Shown: positions 53,145 through 62,173, numbered from the stretch's first letter. The stretch: 64,000 bases of DNA from Yokenella regensburgei ATCC 49455 (GCF_000735455.1 NZ_JMPS01000009.1:1-64000), one strand, 5' to 3'. Made by a program: numbers and translations. Notes: generated by a model from the sequence alone, not told the origin.

Positions 53145-53279
53145 CGTATGCAGTTTATCGGCTTTCATACCCGGCAGGAGCTACCCTGTTGAAAGTCCCG
53201 CAGCGAGAGCGACTTCGCCAGCCTGGCGCTCTTAGAAAATGCGCCCTACTGGCGTGAAAGCTCTCACAAACGGCATACG
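53145..53279. ncRNA. Candidate structured RNA region
   Basis: CGTATGCAGTTT (53145-53156) pairs with AAACGGCATACG (53268-53279) at 11 of 12 positions and would close a ~135-nt structure. Inside are further inverted repeats, such as CGCCAG-C-CTGGCG (53215-53227) and AGAGCG/CGCTCT around it. There is no plausible ORF. It recalls phage immunity/c4-type antisense RNA remnants, but I could not identify it; strand is unknown. Confidence 0.35.
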
Positions 53280-53410
53280 GCGTTGATTTCAGCTCACTGC
53301 AATATTTTGCCTGCAATCCCCTTTATTCATAGGGGCATTTTCAGAATGAGCTTCACAGTACCGAGTGTAATTAAGTTGAAAATCCTCGCCAGAAGGGTAG
53401 ACTTTTCAAG

Positions 53411-53429
53411 TGGGCTTTGATCATCAGAG
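53411..53429 (+). repeat. Direct repeat copy B
   Basis: TGGGCTTTGATCATCAGAG matches copy A (53126-53144) at 18 of 19 bases. It is followed by a GACGGG-CTGCTAA-CCCGTC hairpin (53463-53481) and a strong terminator, so a short transcript may start near here. Confidence 0.7.
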
Positions 53430-53496
53430 TCAGTTAACGTCAGGTACTTGCTATGCCGGACAGACGGGCTGCTAACCCGTCAAACACCATTAAAAA

Positions 53497-53520
53497 GTCG
53501 CTGAAATCAGCGGCTTTTTT
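53497..53520 (+). terminator. Strong intrinsic terminator with no upstream ORF
   Basis: GTCGCTGA (53497-53504) and TCAGCGGC (53507-53514) form an 8-bp stem with one G-T pair and are followed by six T. As no + strand gene precedes it since 52853, it probably ends a non-coding RNA. Confidence 0.8.
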
Positions 53521-53631
53521 GTTTTCTACCCCTGCGTCATTTTACGGCCCAGATCAACATAACCACATATTTATAGTGGCTATAATGCCGACATCGTTCA
53601 TTGTCTCCCGTGTTACGGGGAAGGAAAACGC

Positions 53632-54789
53632 ATGTCCCTCATCACCGAATTACCCAGCCTGTTCAGTCAATTCTCCGAAGCGCGTCAGAAAGGTTTTCTC
53701 ACCGTCATGGAACTCAAAGAGCGCGGTGTGCCGTTGGTCGGTACCTACTGCACGTTTATGCCGCAGGAGATCCCAATGGCCGCCGGTGCCGTGGTGATAT
53801 CACTCTGTTCCACCTCTGATGAAACCATCGAAGAGGCGGAAAAAGACCTGCCCCGCAACCTTTGTCCGCTGATAAAAAGCAGCTACGGCTTCGGCAAAAC
53901 CGATAAATGCCCCTACTTCTACTTTTCCGATCTGGTGGTGGGCGAAACCACCTGCGACGGCAAGAAAAAAATGTACGAGTACATGGCGGAGTTCAAACCG
54001 GTTCACGTCATGCAGTTGCCCAACAGCACCACCGACGATGCCTCCCGTGCGCTGTGGAAAGCGGAAATGCAGCGTCTGAAAGAGGCAGTTGAAGCGCGCT
54101 TTGGTGCCACCATTGATGAAACCGCGCTGCGCGAGGCGATTGCCTTGAGAAACCGCGAACGTAAGGCGCTGGCGGATTTCTACCATCTTGGCCAGCTCAA
54201 CCCACCGGCGCTAAGCGGAACCGACCTGCTGAAAGTGGTGTACGGTGCGACGTTCCGCTTTGATAAAGAAGCGCTTATCGCCGAACTGGAGGCGATGACC
54301 GCCACGGTCAAAGCGGGCTGGCTCACCGGTCAACGCCTCGACCCGCGCCCGCGCATCCTGATAACCGGCTGTCCTATCGGCGGTGCCGCTGAAAAAGTGG
54401 TACGGGCGATTGAAGAAAACGGCGGCTGGGTGGTTGGCTATGAAAACTGCACCGGGGCGAAGGCCACCGAGCACAACGTCGCGGAAACCGGCGACGTATG
54501 GGAGGCGCTGGCGGATAAATACCTCGCCATCGGTTGTTCCTGCGTCTCGCCCAACACCCAGCGGCTGAAGCTGCTCAGCGAGATGGTCGAGGAGTACCAG
54601 GCCGACGGGGTGATTGATGTGATCCTGCAGGCCTGCCACACCTACGCCGTCGAGTCGCTGGCCATCAAACGCCACGTCCGACAGCAGCACGACATTCCGT
54701 ATATGGCTATCGAAACCGACTACTCAACTTCCGACATCGGCCAGCTCAGCACCCGCGTGGCGGCGTTTATCGAAATGTTCCAGGAGTAA
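53632..54789 (+). CDS. yjiM: YjiM, 2-hydroxyacyl-CoA dehydratase D-component-like protein
   Basis: This 385-residue protein is closely similar to E. coli YjiM. It belongs to the HgdB/BcrB family of [4Fe-4S] subunits; conserved cysteines appear in GTYCTFMPQEIPMAAGA, LCPLIKSSYGF, KCPYFYFSDLVVGETTCDGKKKMYEYM, and GCSCVSPN/QACHTY. The protein acts with an ATP-dependent electron-donating activator, encoded next (yjiL). Its substrate is unknown. GGGGAAGGAAAACGC precedes ATG 53632. Confidence 0.93.
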   Translation: MSLITELPSLFSQFSEARQKGFLTVMELKERGVPLVGTYCTFMPQEIPMAAGAVVISLCSTSDETIEEAEKDLPRNLCPLIKSSYGFGKTDKCPYFYFSDLVVGETTCDGKKKMYEYMAEFKPVHVMQLPNSTTDDASRALWKAEMQRLKEAVEARFGATIDETALREAIALRNRERKALADFYHLGQLNPPALSGTDLLKVVYGATFRFDKEALIAELEAMTATVKAGWLTGQRLDPRPRILITGCPIGGAAEKVVRAIEENGGWVVGYENCTGAKATEHNVAETGDVWEALADKYLAIGCSCVSPNTQRLKLLSEMVEEYQADGVIDVILQACHTYAVESLAIKRHVRQQHDIPYMAIETDYSTSDIGQLSTRVAAFIEMFQE

Positions 54790-54791
54790 GG

Positions 54792-55556
54792 ATGGCGCTA
54801 ACCATAGGGATTGATTCCGGCTCCACGGCGACGAAGGGCGTGCTGCTTGATGGCAGCACCCTGCTGCGCCGTTTCCTCTGCCCCACACCGTTTCGCCCGG
54901 CCGAGGCCATTGAGCAGGCATGGCATGAGCTACGCGACGGACTGACGGAGGTCCCCTTCCTCACCCTCACCGGCTACGGTCGCCAGCTGGTGGATTTTGC
55001 CGACAAGCAGGTGACCGAGATCTCCTGCCATGGTCTTGGCGCAAGGCTGCTGATGGCACACACCCGCACCATCATCGATATCGGCGGCCAGGACAGCAAA
55101 GTGATTAAGCTCGATGAAGAGGGAAACCTGAACGATTTTCTGATGAACGACAAGTGCGCAGCGGGCACCGGGCGTTTTCTTGACGTCATCTCCCGTACCC
55201 TGGGAGCCAGCGTGGAGCAGTTAGATAGCATCGTCGCGGGCGTGGAGCCGCACGCGATCACCAGCATGTGCACGGTGTTTGCCGAATCAGAGGTCATCAG
55301 CCTGCGCTCGGCGGGCGTCGCGCCGGAGGCGATTCTCGCCGGGGTGATTAACGCCATGGCCCGGCGCAGCGCGCATTTCATCTCACGCCTGACCACCGAA
55401 GGCCCGGTGCTGTTTACCGGCGGCGTCAGCCACTGCCAGACCTTCTCGCAGATGCTTTCCTGTCATCTCGGCGCACCGGTGCTGACGCATCCCGATGCCC
55501 AGTTTGCCGGGGCCATCGGCGCGGCGCTCATCGGCCAGCGGCAACGGAGGCGATAG
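54792..55556 (+). CDS. yjiL: YjiL, ATPase activator of 2-hydroxyacyl-CoA dehydratase type
   Basis: This 254-residue ASKHA ATPase of the BcrAD/BadFG/HgdC family has GIDSGSTATKGVLL at the start, IDIGGQDSKVI, NDKCAAGTGRFLDVI with the cluster cysteine, MCTVFAESEVISL with the second cysteine, and FTGGVSHC. Such homodimers hold one [4Fe-4S] between subunits and drive an electron into the dehydratase on ATP hydrolysis. It starts two bases after yjiM, with CAGGAGTAAGG as ribosome site. Confidence 0.94.
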   Translation: MALTIGIDSGSTATKGVLLDGSTLLRRFLCPTPFRPAEAIEQAWHELRDGLTEVPFLTLTGYGRQLVDFADKQVTEISCHGLGARLLMAHTRTIIDIGGQDSKVIKLDEEGNLNDFLMNDKCAAGTGRFLDVISRTLGASVEQLDSIVAGVEPHAITSMCTVFAESEVISLRSAGVAPEAILAGVINAMARRSAHFISRLTTEGPVLFTGGVSHCQTFSQMLSCHLGAPVLTHPDAQFAGAIGAALIGQRQRRR

Positions 55557-55801
55557 TGGCGCACTACATCTTGCTGTTTCACTCGACGCTTGGCGTGGTA
55601 CAAACCCGCCGGACGCTGCAGGCGGCGGGCGAACCGTTCACGGTTGCCGATATCCCACGCGCGCTGCGCGGCGGCTGCGGGTTGTGTATTCATCTGGAGT
55701 GCGAGCGCCCGGAACGCTGGGTGCTGCCGGGGCTGACGGAAAGTATTTACCGCGTTGATGTCGATGGCTACCAGCCGGTCGCCCGCTACCCGGCGGGCTA
55801 G
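55556..55801 (+). CDS. DUF3343 putative Se/S carrier-like protein
   Basis: This 81-residue protein starts at GTG 55556, which shares its G with the yjiL stop TAG and is preceded by GGAGG. The N-terminus AHYILLFHSTLGVVQTRRTLQAAG and the motif RGGCGLCIHLEC, with three cysteines, fit DUF3343, the family annotated as putative Se/S carrier. A thiol-transfer or cluster-related role in the YjiM/YjiL system is suggested by the overlap. Its end overlaps the converging hpaR stop by four bases. Confidence 0.8.
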   Translation: MAHYILLFHSTLGVVQTRRTLQAAGEPFTVADIPRALRGGCGLCIHLECERPERWVLPGLTESIYRVDVDGYQPVARYPAG

Positions 55802-56247
55802 TCGGTATCCGCATCGCCACGGCTGGCGATATGGCGATTGCCCAGCACAATAAACTCTTCCAGCAGCGCTGTCAGCTGCTGCATTTTCTCAGGCGTAAAC
55901 TCAACCTCAATCTGCCGGTACGCCTCTTCCACCTGCGCCTGTGCGTGCTCGTAGAGCGCGACACCGGCGGGCGTTAGCGAGACATAGAGTTTACGCTGGT
56001 CGCTAATCGGCTTTAGCCGCAGCACCAGACCGTCGCGCTCCATGCGGGTCAGGATCCCGGTCAGGCTTGGGCGCAAAATGCAGGTACGAAACGCCAGGTC
56101 ATGAAAATCCATCGACGGGTTATCTGCCAGCACGCGGACTATTCGCCACTGCTGCTCCGTCAGGTTGTGTCGTTTCACGATCGGCCGAAAATAGCCCATC
56201 GCCGCTTCCCGCGCCTGTAACAGCGCGATGGTTAACGAATCATGCAT
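55798..56247 (-). CDS. hpaR: HpaR, MarR-type repressor of the homoprotocatechuate operon
   Basis: This 149-residue winged-helix repressor is nearly identical to E. coli HpaR in its first 100 residues (HDSLTIALLQAREAAM, YFRPIVKRHNLTEQQWRIVRVL, RPSLTGILTRMERDGLVLR). It represses the hpaG operon and itself until 4-hydroxyphenylacetate or homoprotocatechuate derivatives bind. I chose ATG 56247; the nine codons upstream have no homology. It is divergent from hpaG with operators between. Confidence 0.95.
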   Translation of the reverse strand: MHDSLTIALLQAREAAMGYFRPIVKRHNLTEQQWRIVRVLADNPSMDFHDLAFRTCILRPSLTGILTRMERDGLVLRLKPISDQRKLYVSLTPAGVALYEHAQAQVEEAYRQIEVEFTPEKMQQLTALLEEFIVLGNRHIASRGDADTD

Positions 56248-56285
56248 TGCTGCCCTTCCCGTACATCCTGCCAATCATTAATAAG

Positions 56286-56314
56286 TGAATAATTTAACAT
56301 TGATGAATTATTCA
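56286..56314. promoter_or_regulatory. Probable HpaR operator 1
   Basis: TGAATAATT (56286-56294) and AATTATTCA (56306-56314) form a perfect 9-bp inverted repeat with an 11-bp spacer, 39-67 bp upstream of hpaR. It is placed for autoregulation, in line with the two HpaR sites described in E. coli. Confidence 0.7.
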
Positions 56315-56474
56315 GCAACCGGTTTCTGCGGCATAAATTCTAACAGAGTTAACACAAAATCATTAACACATTGATAATAAATAGATATTTTAAATAAATG
56401 TAAAATTATCGTTAATTAGATCACAAATCATTCACCAAAATTTGCCAAACATCCCCCAGCAGCATAAAAGATGA

Positions 56475-56492
56475 TCATTAACATATTAATGA
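56475..56492. promoter_or_regulatory. Probable HpaR operator 2 at the hpaG promoter
   Basis: TCATTAA (56475-56481) and TTAATGA (56486-56492) form a perfect 7-bp inverted repeat around CATA, ending 29 bp before the hpaG start codon, where a bound repressor would block transcription. Confidence 0.65.
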
Positions 56493-56521
56493 AATCCCAC
56501 AGCGGATCTGAGGAGTGGTGA

Positions 56522-57823
56522 ATGAAAGGCACTGTTTTCGCCGTTGCGCTCAACCATCGCAGCCAAATCGACGCCTGGCACCAGGCATTCCAGCAAGCCC
56601 CCTACAACACACCACCGAAAACGGCGGTGTGGTTTATTAAGCCGCGCAACACCGTGATCCGTGACGGTGAGGCCATCCCTCACCCGGAAGAAGAAACGCT
56701 GCTGAGCGGGGCTACGGTGGCGCTTGTCGTGGGTAAAACAGCAAGCCGCGTCAGCGTGGCGGAAGCCGCAGACTATATCGCCGGTTTTGCACTGGCAAAC
56801 GAGGTCAGTCTGCCGGAAGAGAGCTTTTATCGCCCGGCTATCAAAGCCAAGTGCCGCGATGGCTTCTGCCCGTTGGGGGAGCTGGTTCCGCTCAGCCACG
56901 TCGATAATCTGACTATCATCACCGACATCAACGGCCGCGAGGCAGACCGCTGGAGCACCGCCGATTTACAACGTAGCGCCGCCGAGCTGCTCTGCGCGTT
57001 GAGTGAATTCGCTACGCTGCAGCCCGGCGACGTCATTCTGCTGGGTACGCCACAGCAGCGGGTCACGCTTCAGCCAGGAGACCACGTCCGCGTTCTCGCT
57101 GAAGGTTTTCCGCCACTTGAAAACCGCGTGGTCGCCGAGCGCGATATCACTGAAACTCGCACCTTTTCGCCGCAGCCACACCCGCACGGCACGCTGTTCG
57201 CGCTGGGTCTCAACTATGCCGATCACGCCAGTGAACTGGACTTTAAGCCGCCGGAAGAGCCACTGGTATTCATCAAAGCGGCCAACTCGTTCACCGGCGA
57301 TAAGCAAACGTCGGTGCGCCCGGACAACGTCGAGTACATGCACTACGAGGCCGAGCTGGTGGTGGTGATTGGCAAAACCGCCCGCAAGGTGAGCCGTGAA
57401 ACGGCGATGGACTACGTGGCGGGCTACACCCTCTGCAACGACTACGCCATTCGCGACTATCTCGAGAACTACTACCGCCCAAATCTGCGGGTCAAAAGCC
57501 GCGACACCCTGACCCCGATAGCCCCATGGATTGTTGATAAGTCCGCTATTCCCGATCCGCACAACCTGACGCTGCGCACCTGGGTTAACGGCGAGCTACG
57601 CCAGCAGGGCACCACCGCCGACCTGATTTTCGACGTGCCGTTTCTTATCGAATATCTGAGCAGTTTCATGACGTTGCACCCCGGCGACATGATTGCGACC
57701 GGTACACCAAAAGGATTATCAGACGTGGTTCCGGGCGATGAAGTGGTGGTGGAAGTGGAAGGGGTGGGCCGCCTGGTTAACCGCATTGTCAGTCAGCAGG
57801 AGCATGAGGAGATGCTGAAATGA
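56522..57823 (+). CDS. hpaG: HpaG, bifunctional isomerase/decarboxylase
   Basis: This 433-residue protein has two tandem fumarylacetoacetate-hydrolase-fold domains. The N-terminal half (about 1-205) is the HHDD isomerase; the C-terminal half (about 206-433) is the OPET decarboxylase, with FALGLNYADHASELDFKPPEEPLVFIKAANSF, the metal-ligand region MHYEAELVVVIGKTARKV and IATGTPKGLSDVVPGDEV. Together they convert 5-oxo-pent-3-ene-1,2,5-tricarboxylate to 2-hydroxyhepta-2,4-diene-1,7-dioate (HHDD) and then 2-oxohept-3-ene-dioate. GAGGAG precedes ATG 56522. Confidence 0.96.
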   Translation: MKGTVFAVALNHRSQIDAWHQAFQQAPYNTPPKTAVWFIKPRNTVIRDGEAIPHPEEETLLSGATVALVVGKTASRVSVAEAADYIAGFALANEVSLPEESFYRPAIKAKCRDGFCPLGELVPLSHVDNLTIITDINGREADRWSTADLQRSAAELLCALSEFATLQPGDVILLGTPQQRVTLQPGDHVRVLAEGFPPLENRVVAERDITETRTFSPQPHPHGTLFALGLNYADHASELDFKPPEEPLVFIKAANSFTGDKQTSVRPDNVEYMHYEAELVVVIGKTARKVSRETAMDYVAGYTLCNDYAIRDYLENYYRPNLRVKSRDTLTPIAPWIVDKSAIPDPHNLTLRTWVNGELRQQGTTADLIFDVPFLIEYLSSFMTLHPGDMIATGTPKGLSDVVPGDEVVVEVEGVGRLVNRIVSQQEHEEMLK

Positions 57824-59286
57824 AAAAGATAAATCACTGGATTAACGGTAAAAACGTCGCCGGCAACGACTATTTCCACACCACCAACCCGGCAACCGGG
57901 GAAGTCCTGGCGGAAGTGGCCTCCGGCACCGAAGCGGAGGTGCAGCAGGCGGTGGCGGCCGCGAAAGAGGCGTTCCCAAAGTGGGCCAACCTGCCGATGA
58001 AAGAGCGCGCGCGCCTGATGCGCCGCCTTGGCGACCTGATTGACCAGAACGTGCCGAAAATCGCCGCGATGGAAACTGCCGATACCGGCCTGCCCATCCA
58101 CCAGACCAAAAACGTGCTGATCCCGCGCGCCTCGCACAACTTCGAGTTCTTCGCCGAAGTGTGCCAGCAGATGAACGGCAAAACCTACCCGGTCGACGAC
58201 AAAATGCTCAACTACACCCTGGTGCAGCCAGTTGGGGTGTGCGCGCTGGTGTCGCCGTGGAACGTGCCGTTTATGACCGCCACGTGGAAAGTCGCGCCGT
58301 GCCTGGCGCTGGGTAACACCGCCGTGCTGAAGATGTCAGAGCTTTCCCCACTGACCGCCGATCGCCTGGGCGAGCTGGCGCTGGAGGCCGGGATCCCGGC
58401 AGGCGTGCTCAACGTGGTGCAGGGTTACGGCTCTACCGCGGGCGATGCGCTGGTGCGTCATCACGACGTGCGCGCCGTGTCGTTCACCGGCGGCACCGCC
58501 ACCGGGCGCAACATCATGAAAAACGCCGGGCTGAAGAAGTACTCGATGGAGCTTGGCGGTAAGTCACCGGTGCTGATTTTTGAAGATGCCGATATCGAAC
58601 GCGCCCTTGATGCCGCACTGTTCACCATCTTCTCTATCAACGGTGAGCGCTGTACCGCCGGTTCCCGCATCTTCATTCAGCAGAGCATTTATCCGGAGTT
58701 TGTTAAACGATTTGCCGAGCGCGCCAACCGCCTGCGTGTCGGCGATCCGACCGACCCAAACACCCAGGTCGGCGCACTCATCAGCCTTCAGCACTGGGAA
58801 AAAGTCTCCGGCTATATCCGCCTCGGCATTGAAGAAGGTGCCACCCTGCTGGCGGGCGGCCCGGATAAACCTTCCGACCTGCCTGCACACCTGAGAAACG
58901 GCAACTTCCTGCGCCCAACGGTACTCGCCGACGTCGATAACCGTATGCGCGTGGCGCAGGAGGAGATCTTCGGACCAGTAGCCTGCCTGCTGCCGTTCAA
59001 GGACGAAGCGGAAGGTCTGCGGCTTGCCAACGACGTTGAGTACGGCCTTGCCTCTTACATCTGGACCCAGGACGTCAGCAAAGTCCTGCGTCTGGCGCGC
59101 AACATCGAGGCGGGCATGGTGTTTGTCAACACCCAGAACGTACGCGACCTGCGCCAGCCGTTCGGCGGCGTGAAGGCCTCCGGTACCGGCCGTGAAGGCG
59201 GCGAGTACAGCTTTGAAGTGTTCGCGGAAATGAAGAACGTCTGCATTTCCATGGGCGACCATCCGATCCCGAAATGGGGAGTCTGA
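57820..59286 (+). CDS. hpaE: HpaE, 5-carboxymethyl-2-hydroxymuconate semialdehyde dehydrogenase
   Basis: This 488-residue NAD-dependent aldehyde dehydrogenase has the general-base segment MELGGKSPVLIF (Glu near 248), the catalytic Cys in SINGERCTAGSR (Cys near 282), FTGGTATG as the cofactor loop, and EEIFGPVACLLPF. It oxidises the ring-cleavage product of homoprotocatechuate. The four-base overlap with hpaG indicates translational coupling. Confidence 0.97.
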   Translation: MKKINHWINGKNVAGNDYFHTTNPATGEVLAEVASGTEAEVQQAVAAAKEAFPKWANLPMKERARLMRRLGDLIDQNVPKIAAMETADTGLPIHQTKNVLIPRASHNFEFFAEVCQQMNGKTYPVDDKMLNYTLVQPVGVCALVSPWNVPFMTATWKVAPCLALGNTAVLKMSELSPLTADRLGELALEAGIPAGVLNVVQGYGSTAGDALVRHHDVRAVSFTGGTATGRNIMKNAGLKKYSMELGGKSPVLIFEDADIERALDAALFTIFSINGERCTAGSRIFIQQSIYPEFVKRFAERANRLRVGDPTDPNTQVGALISLQHWEKVSGYIRLGIEEGATLLAGGPDKPSDLPAHLRNGNFLRPTVLADVDNRMRVAQEEIFGPVACLLPFKDEAEGLRLANDVEYGLASYIWTQDVSKVLRLARNIEAGMVFVNTQNVRDLRQPFGGVKASGTGREGGEYSFEVFAEMKNVCISMGDHPIPKWGV

Positions 59287-59287
59287 T

Positions 59288-60139
59288 ATGGGCAAGTTAG
59301 CGTTAGCGGCAAAAATCACCCACGTTCCATCGATGTATCTGTCTGAGCTGCCGGGGAAAAACCACGGCTGCCGCCAGTCCGCCATCGACGGGCATAAAGA
59401 AATTGGCAAGCGCTGCCGCGAGATGGGCGTCGATACCATTATCGTATTCGACACCCACTGGCTGGTGAACAGCGCCTACCACATCAACTGTGCGGACCAT
59501 TTTGCTGGCGTCTACACCAGCAACGAGCTGCCACATTTTATTCGCGATATGACCTACGAATACGACGGCAACCCGGCGCTCGGCCAGCTGATTGCCGACG
59601 AAGCGGTGAAGCTTGGGGTGCGCGCCAAGGCGCATAACATCCCAAGCCTGAAGCTGGAGTACGGCACGCTGGTGCCAATGCGCTATATGAACAGCGACCG
59701 ACACTTCAAGGTGATCTCTATTTCGGCGTTCTGCACCGTTCACGACTTCGCCGACAGCCGCAAGCTTGGTCAGGCGATCCTGAAGGCGATTGCCGCCTAC
59801 GACGGCACCGTCGCGGTACTCGCCAGCGGCTCGCTCTCCCACCGCTTCATTGACGATCAGCGGGCGGAAGAAGGTATGAACAGCTACACCCGCGAGTTCG
59901 ACCGCCAGATGGATGAACGGGTGGTGAAGCTGTGGCGTGAAGGCCAGTTCAAAGAGTTTTGCAACATGCTGCCGGAGTACGCCGACTACTGCTACGGCGA
60001 AGGCAATATGCACGACACCGTGATGCTGCTCGGGATGCTCGGCTGGGATAAATACGACGGCAAGGTGGAGTTCATCACCGACCTGTTCCCAAGCTCCGGC
60101 ACCGGCCAGGTGAACGCCGTGTTCCCGCTGCCCGCGTAA
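59288..60139 (+). CDS. hpaD: HpaD, homoprotocatechuate 2,3-dioxygenase (type II extradiol)
   Basis: This 283-residue LigB-family iron(II) dioxygenase opens 3,4-dihydroxyphenylacetate between C2 and C3. Visible iron/catalytic-site regions are KITHVPSMYLSELPG with His12, TIIVFDTHWLVNSAYHIN, and the C-terminal GEGNMHDTVMLLGMLGWDKYDGK. ASGSLSHRFID is a further hallmark. It begins one base after the hpaE stop codon. Confidence 0.96.
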   Translation: MGKLALAAKITHVPSMYLSELPGKNHGCRQSAIDGHKEIGKRCREMGVDTIIVFDTHWLVNSAYHINCADHFAGVYTSNELPHFIRDMTYEYDGNPALGQLIADEAVKLGVRAKAHNIPSLKLEYGTLVPMRYMNSDRHFKVISISAFCTVHDFADSRKLGQAILKAIAAYDGTVAVLASGSLSHRFIDDQRAEEGMNSYTREFDRQMDERVVKLWREGQFKEFCNMLPEYADYCYGEGNMHDTVMLLGMLGWDKYDGKVEFITDLFPSSGTGQVNAVFPLPA

Positions 60140-60148
60140 GGAAAAATC

Positions 60149-60529
60149 ATGCCGCATTTTATTGCTGAATGTACCGACAACATCCGCGAGCAGGCCGACT
60201 TACCGGGCCTGTTCGCGAAGGTTAACGCGGAACTTGCCGCCACCGGCATCTTCCCCATCGGCGGCATCCGTAGCCGGGCGCTATGGCTGGACACCTGGCA
60301 GATGGCCGACGGTCAGCACGACTACGCCTTCGTTCATATGACGCTGAAAATTGGCGCCGGGCGCAGCCTGGAGAGTCGGGAAGCCGTGGGTGAAGCGCTG
60401 TTTGCGCTGATTAAACACCATTTCGCCGCCCTGATGGAAAGCCGCTATCTGGCGCTCTCTTTCGAAATAGAAGAGCTGCACCCGACGCTGAACTTCAAAC
60501 AAAACAACGTGCACGCGTTATTTCGCTAA
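60149..60529 (+). CDS. hpaF: HpaF, 5-carboxymethyl-2-hydroxymuconate delta-isomerase
   Basis: This 126-residue tautomerase-superfamily enzyme has the N-terminal catalytic Pro1 exposed after Met removal ([12 protein letters not shown]). [37 protein letters not shown] is the conserved core. It isomerises the HpaE product in the third step of the pathway. AAGGAAAAATC precedes the start. Confidence 0.95.
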   Translation: MPHFIAECTDNIREQADLPGLFAKVNAELAATGIFPIGGIRSRALWLDTWQMADGQHDYAFVHMTLKIGAGRSLESREAVGEALFALIKHHFAALMESRYLALSFEIEELHPTLNFKQNNVHALFR

Positions 60530-60540
60530 GGCCACCCGCT

Positions 60541-61344
60541 ATGCTCGATAAATCAACCCATACCCTGATTGCTCATCGTCTGCATCAGGCGGAACAGACC
60601 CGCGAGCAGATCCGGCAGATCTCGCTCGACTACCCGACGATCGCCATTGAAGACGCCTACGCCATTCAACGCGAATGGGTGAGTCTGAAAATCGCCGAAG
60701 GCCGCGTGCTGAAAGGGCACAAGATTGGCCTCACCTCAAAGGCGATGCAGGCCAGCTCGCAGATTAGTGAACCCGACTACGGCGCGCTGCTGGACGATAT
60801 GTTTTTCCATGATGGCAGCGATATCCCAACCGATCGCTTCATCGTTCCACGTATTGAAGTCGAGCTGGCCTTCGTGCTGGCAAAACCATTGCGCGGCCCG
60901 AACTGTACGCTGTTCGACGTCTACAACGCCACCGACTATGTGATCCCGGCGCTGGAGCTTATCGATGCCCGCTGCCACAACAACGATCCCGAGACCCAGC
61001 GTCCGCGCAAAGTGTTCGACACCATTTCCGATAACGCCGCCAACGCGGGGGTGATCCTCGGCGGCCGCCCGATCAAGCCCGACGAGCTGGATCTGCGCTG
61101 GATCTCCGCCCTGCTCTATCGCAACGGGGTGATTGAAGAGACCGGCGTCGCGGCAGGCGTGTTGAATCATCCGGCAAACGGCGTGGCGTGGCTGGCGAAT
61201 AAGCTAGCCCCATACGATGTACAGCTGGAAGCGGGGCAGATAATCCTCGGCGGTTCGTTCACTCGCCCGGTGGCGGCGCGCAAGGGCGACACCTTCCACG
61301 TTGACTACGGCAATATGGGCGCCATCAGCTGCCGCTTTGTGTAA
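60541..61344 (+). CDS. hpaH: HpaH, 2-oxo-hept-4-ene-1,7-dioate hydratase
   Basis: This 267-residue magnesium-dependent hydratase of the MhpD family has [29 protein letters not shown], the metal-ligand segment [12 protein letters not shown] (paired Glu), ALELIDAR and [14 protein letters not shown]. It adds water to the 2-oxo-heptenedioate product of HpaG to give the HpaI substrate. Confidence 0.96.
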   Translation: MLDKSTHTLIAHRLHQAEQTREQIRQISLDYPTIAIEDAYAIQREWVSLKIAEGRVLKGHKIGLTSKAMQASSQISEPDYGALLDDMFFHDGSDIPTDRFIVPRIEVELAFVLAKPLRGPNCTLFDVYNATDYVIPALELIDARCHNNDPETQRPRKVFDTISDNAANAGVILGGRPIKPDELDLRWISALLYRNGVIEETGVAAGVLNHPANGVAWLANKLAPYDVQLEAGQIILGGSFTRPVAARKGDTFHVDYGNMGAISCRFV

Positions 61345-61354
61345 GGAGAAGACG

Positions 61355-62152
61355 ATGCAAAACGTATTCAAAGAGGCACTGAAAGCGGGTAAACCGCAGA
61401 TTGGCCTGTGGCTGGGATTATGCAGCAGTTATAGCGCCGAACTGCTGGCCAACAGTGGTTTTGACTGGCTGCTGATAGACGGCGAGCACGCGCCGAACAA
61501 CGTTCAGACGGTGCTGACCCAGCTACAGGCAATTGCGCCGTATCGTAGCCAGCCGGTAGTTCGCCCGTCGTGGAACGACCCCGTGCAAATCAAACAGTTG
61601 CTGGATATTGGTGCGCAAACCCTGCTGGTGCCGATGGTACAGAACGCCGATGAAGCCCGGCTGGCGGTGAAAGCCACCCGCTATCCGCCGCAGGGCATTC
61701 GCGGCGTCGGCAGCGCGCTGGCCCGCGCCTCACGCTGGAACCGCATCCCGGATTACCTGCAACAGGCCAACGATGCCATGTGCGTGCTGGTGCAAATCGA
61801 GACCCGTGAGGCGCTGAAAAACCTGCCGCACATTCTCGAAGTGGAAGGCGTCGACGGCGTATTCATTGGCCCGGCGGACCTGAGCGCCGACATGGGTTTC
61901 GCCGGAAACCCGCAGCACCCCGAGGTCCAGGCCGCTATTGAACAGGCCATCACGCAAATCCGCGAAGCCGGAAAAGCGCCGGGCATTTTGATGGCGAATG
62001 AAGACCTCGCCAAACGTTATCTCGAACGTGGCGCGCTGTTCGTCGCCGTCGGGGTGGACACCACCCTGCTCGCCCGCGCCGCCGACGCATTAGCGGCACG
62101 TTTTATCGATTCACCGGTTCCGTCAGTCAATAACAATAAATCCGTCTACTAA
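61355..62152 (+). CDS. hpaI: HpaI, 4-hydroxy-2-oxo-heptane-1,7-dioate aldolase
   Basis: This 265-residue class II pyruvate aldolase cleaves the pathway intermediate to pyruvate and succinate semialdehyde. Motifs: [10 protein letters not shown] with catalytic His and adjacent Glu, [33 protein letters not shown] with conserved Arg, [20 protein letters not shown] metal Glu, and [12 protein letters not shown] metal Asp. I used ATG 61355 after AAGGAG; the frame open from 61301 overlaps hpaH and is not coding. Confidence 0.96.
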   Translation: MQNVFKEALKAGKPQIGLWLGLCSSYSAELLANSGFDWLLIDGEHAPNNVQTVLTQLQAIAPYRSQPVVRPSWNDPVQIKQLLDIGAQTLLVPMVQNADEARLAVKATRYPPQGIRGVGSALARASRWNRIPDYLQQANDAMCVLVQIETREALKNLPHILEVEGVDGVFIGPADLSADMGFAGNPQHPEVQAAIEQAITQIREAGKAPGILMANEDLAKRYLERGALFVAVGVDTTLLARAADALAARFIDSPVPSVNNNKSVY

Positions 62153-62173
62153 CCGTAAGATGTGGAGCGCAAC

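Noticed and set aside
53126-53429. Attachment sites of an integrated element
   Set aside because: The 19-bp repeats flank only 285 bp without integrase or tRNA gene; kept as repeats rather than att sites.
53080-53530. Retron msr-msd region
   Set aside because: No reverse transcriptase gene is adjacent and the characteristic priming-guanosine inverted-repeat layout was not recognised.
58564-59454. 296-codon antisense frame inside hpaE
   Set aside because: Shadow of a catalytic-domain coding region; no independent evidence.
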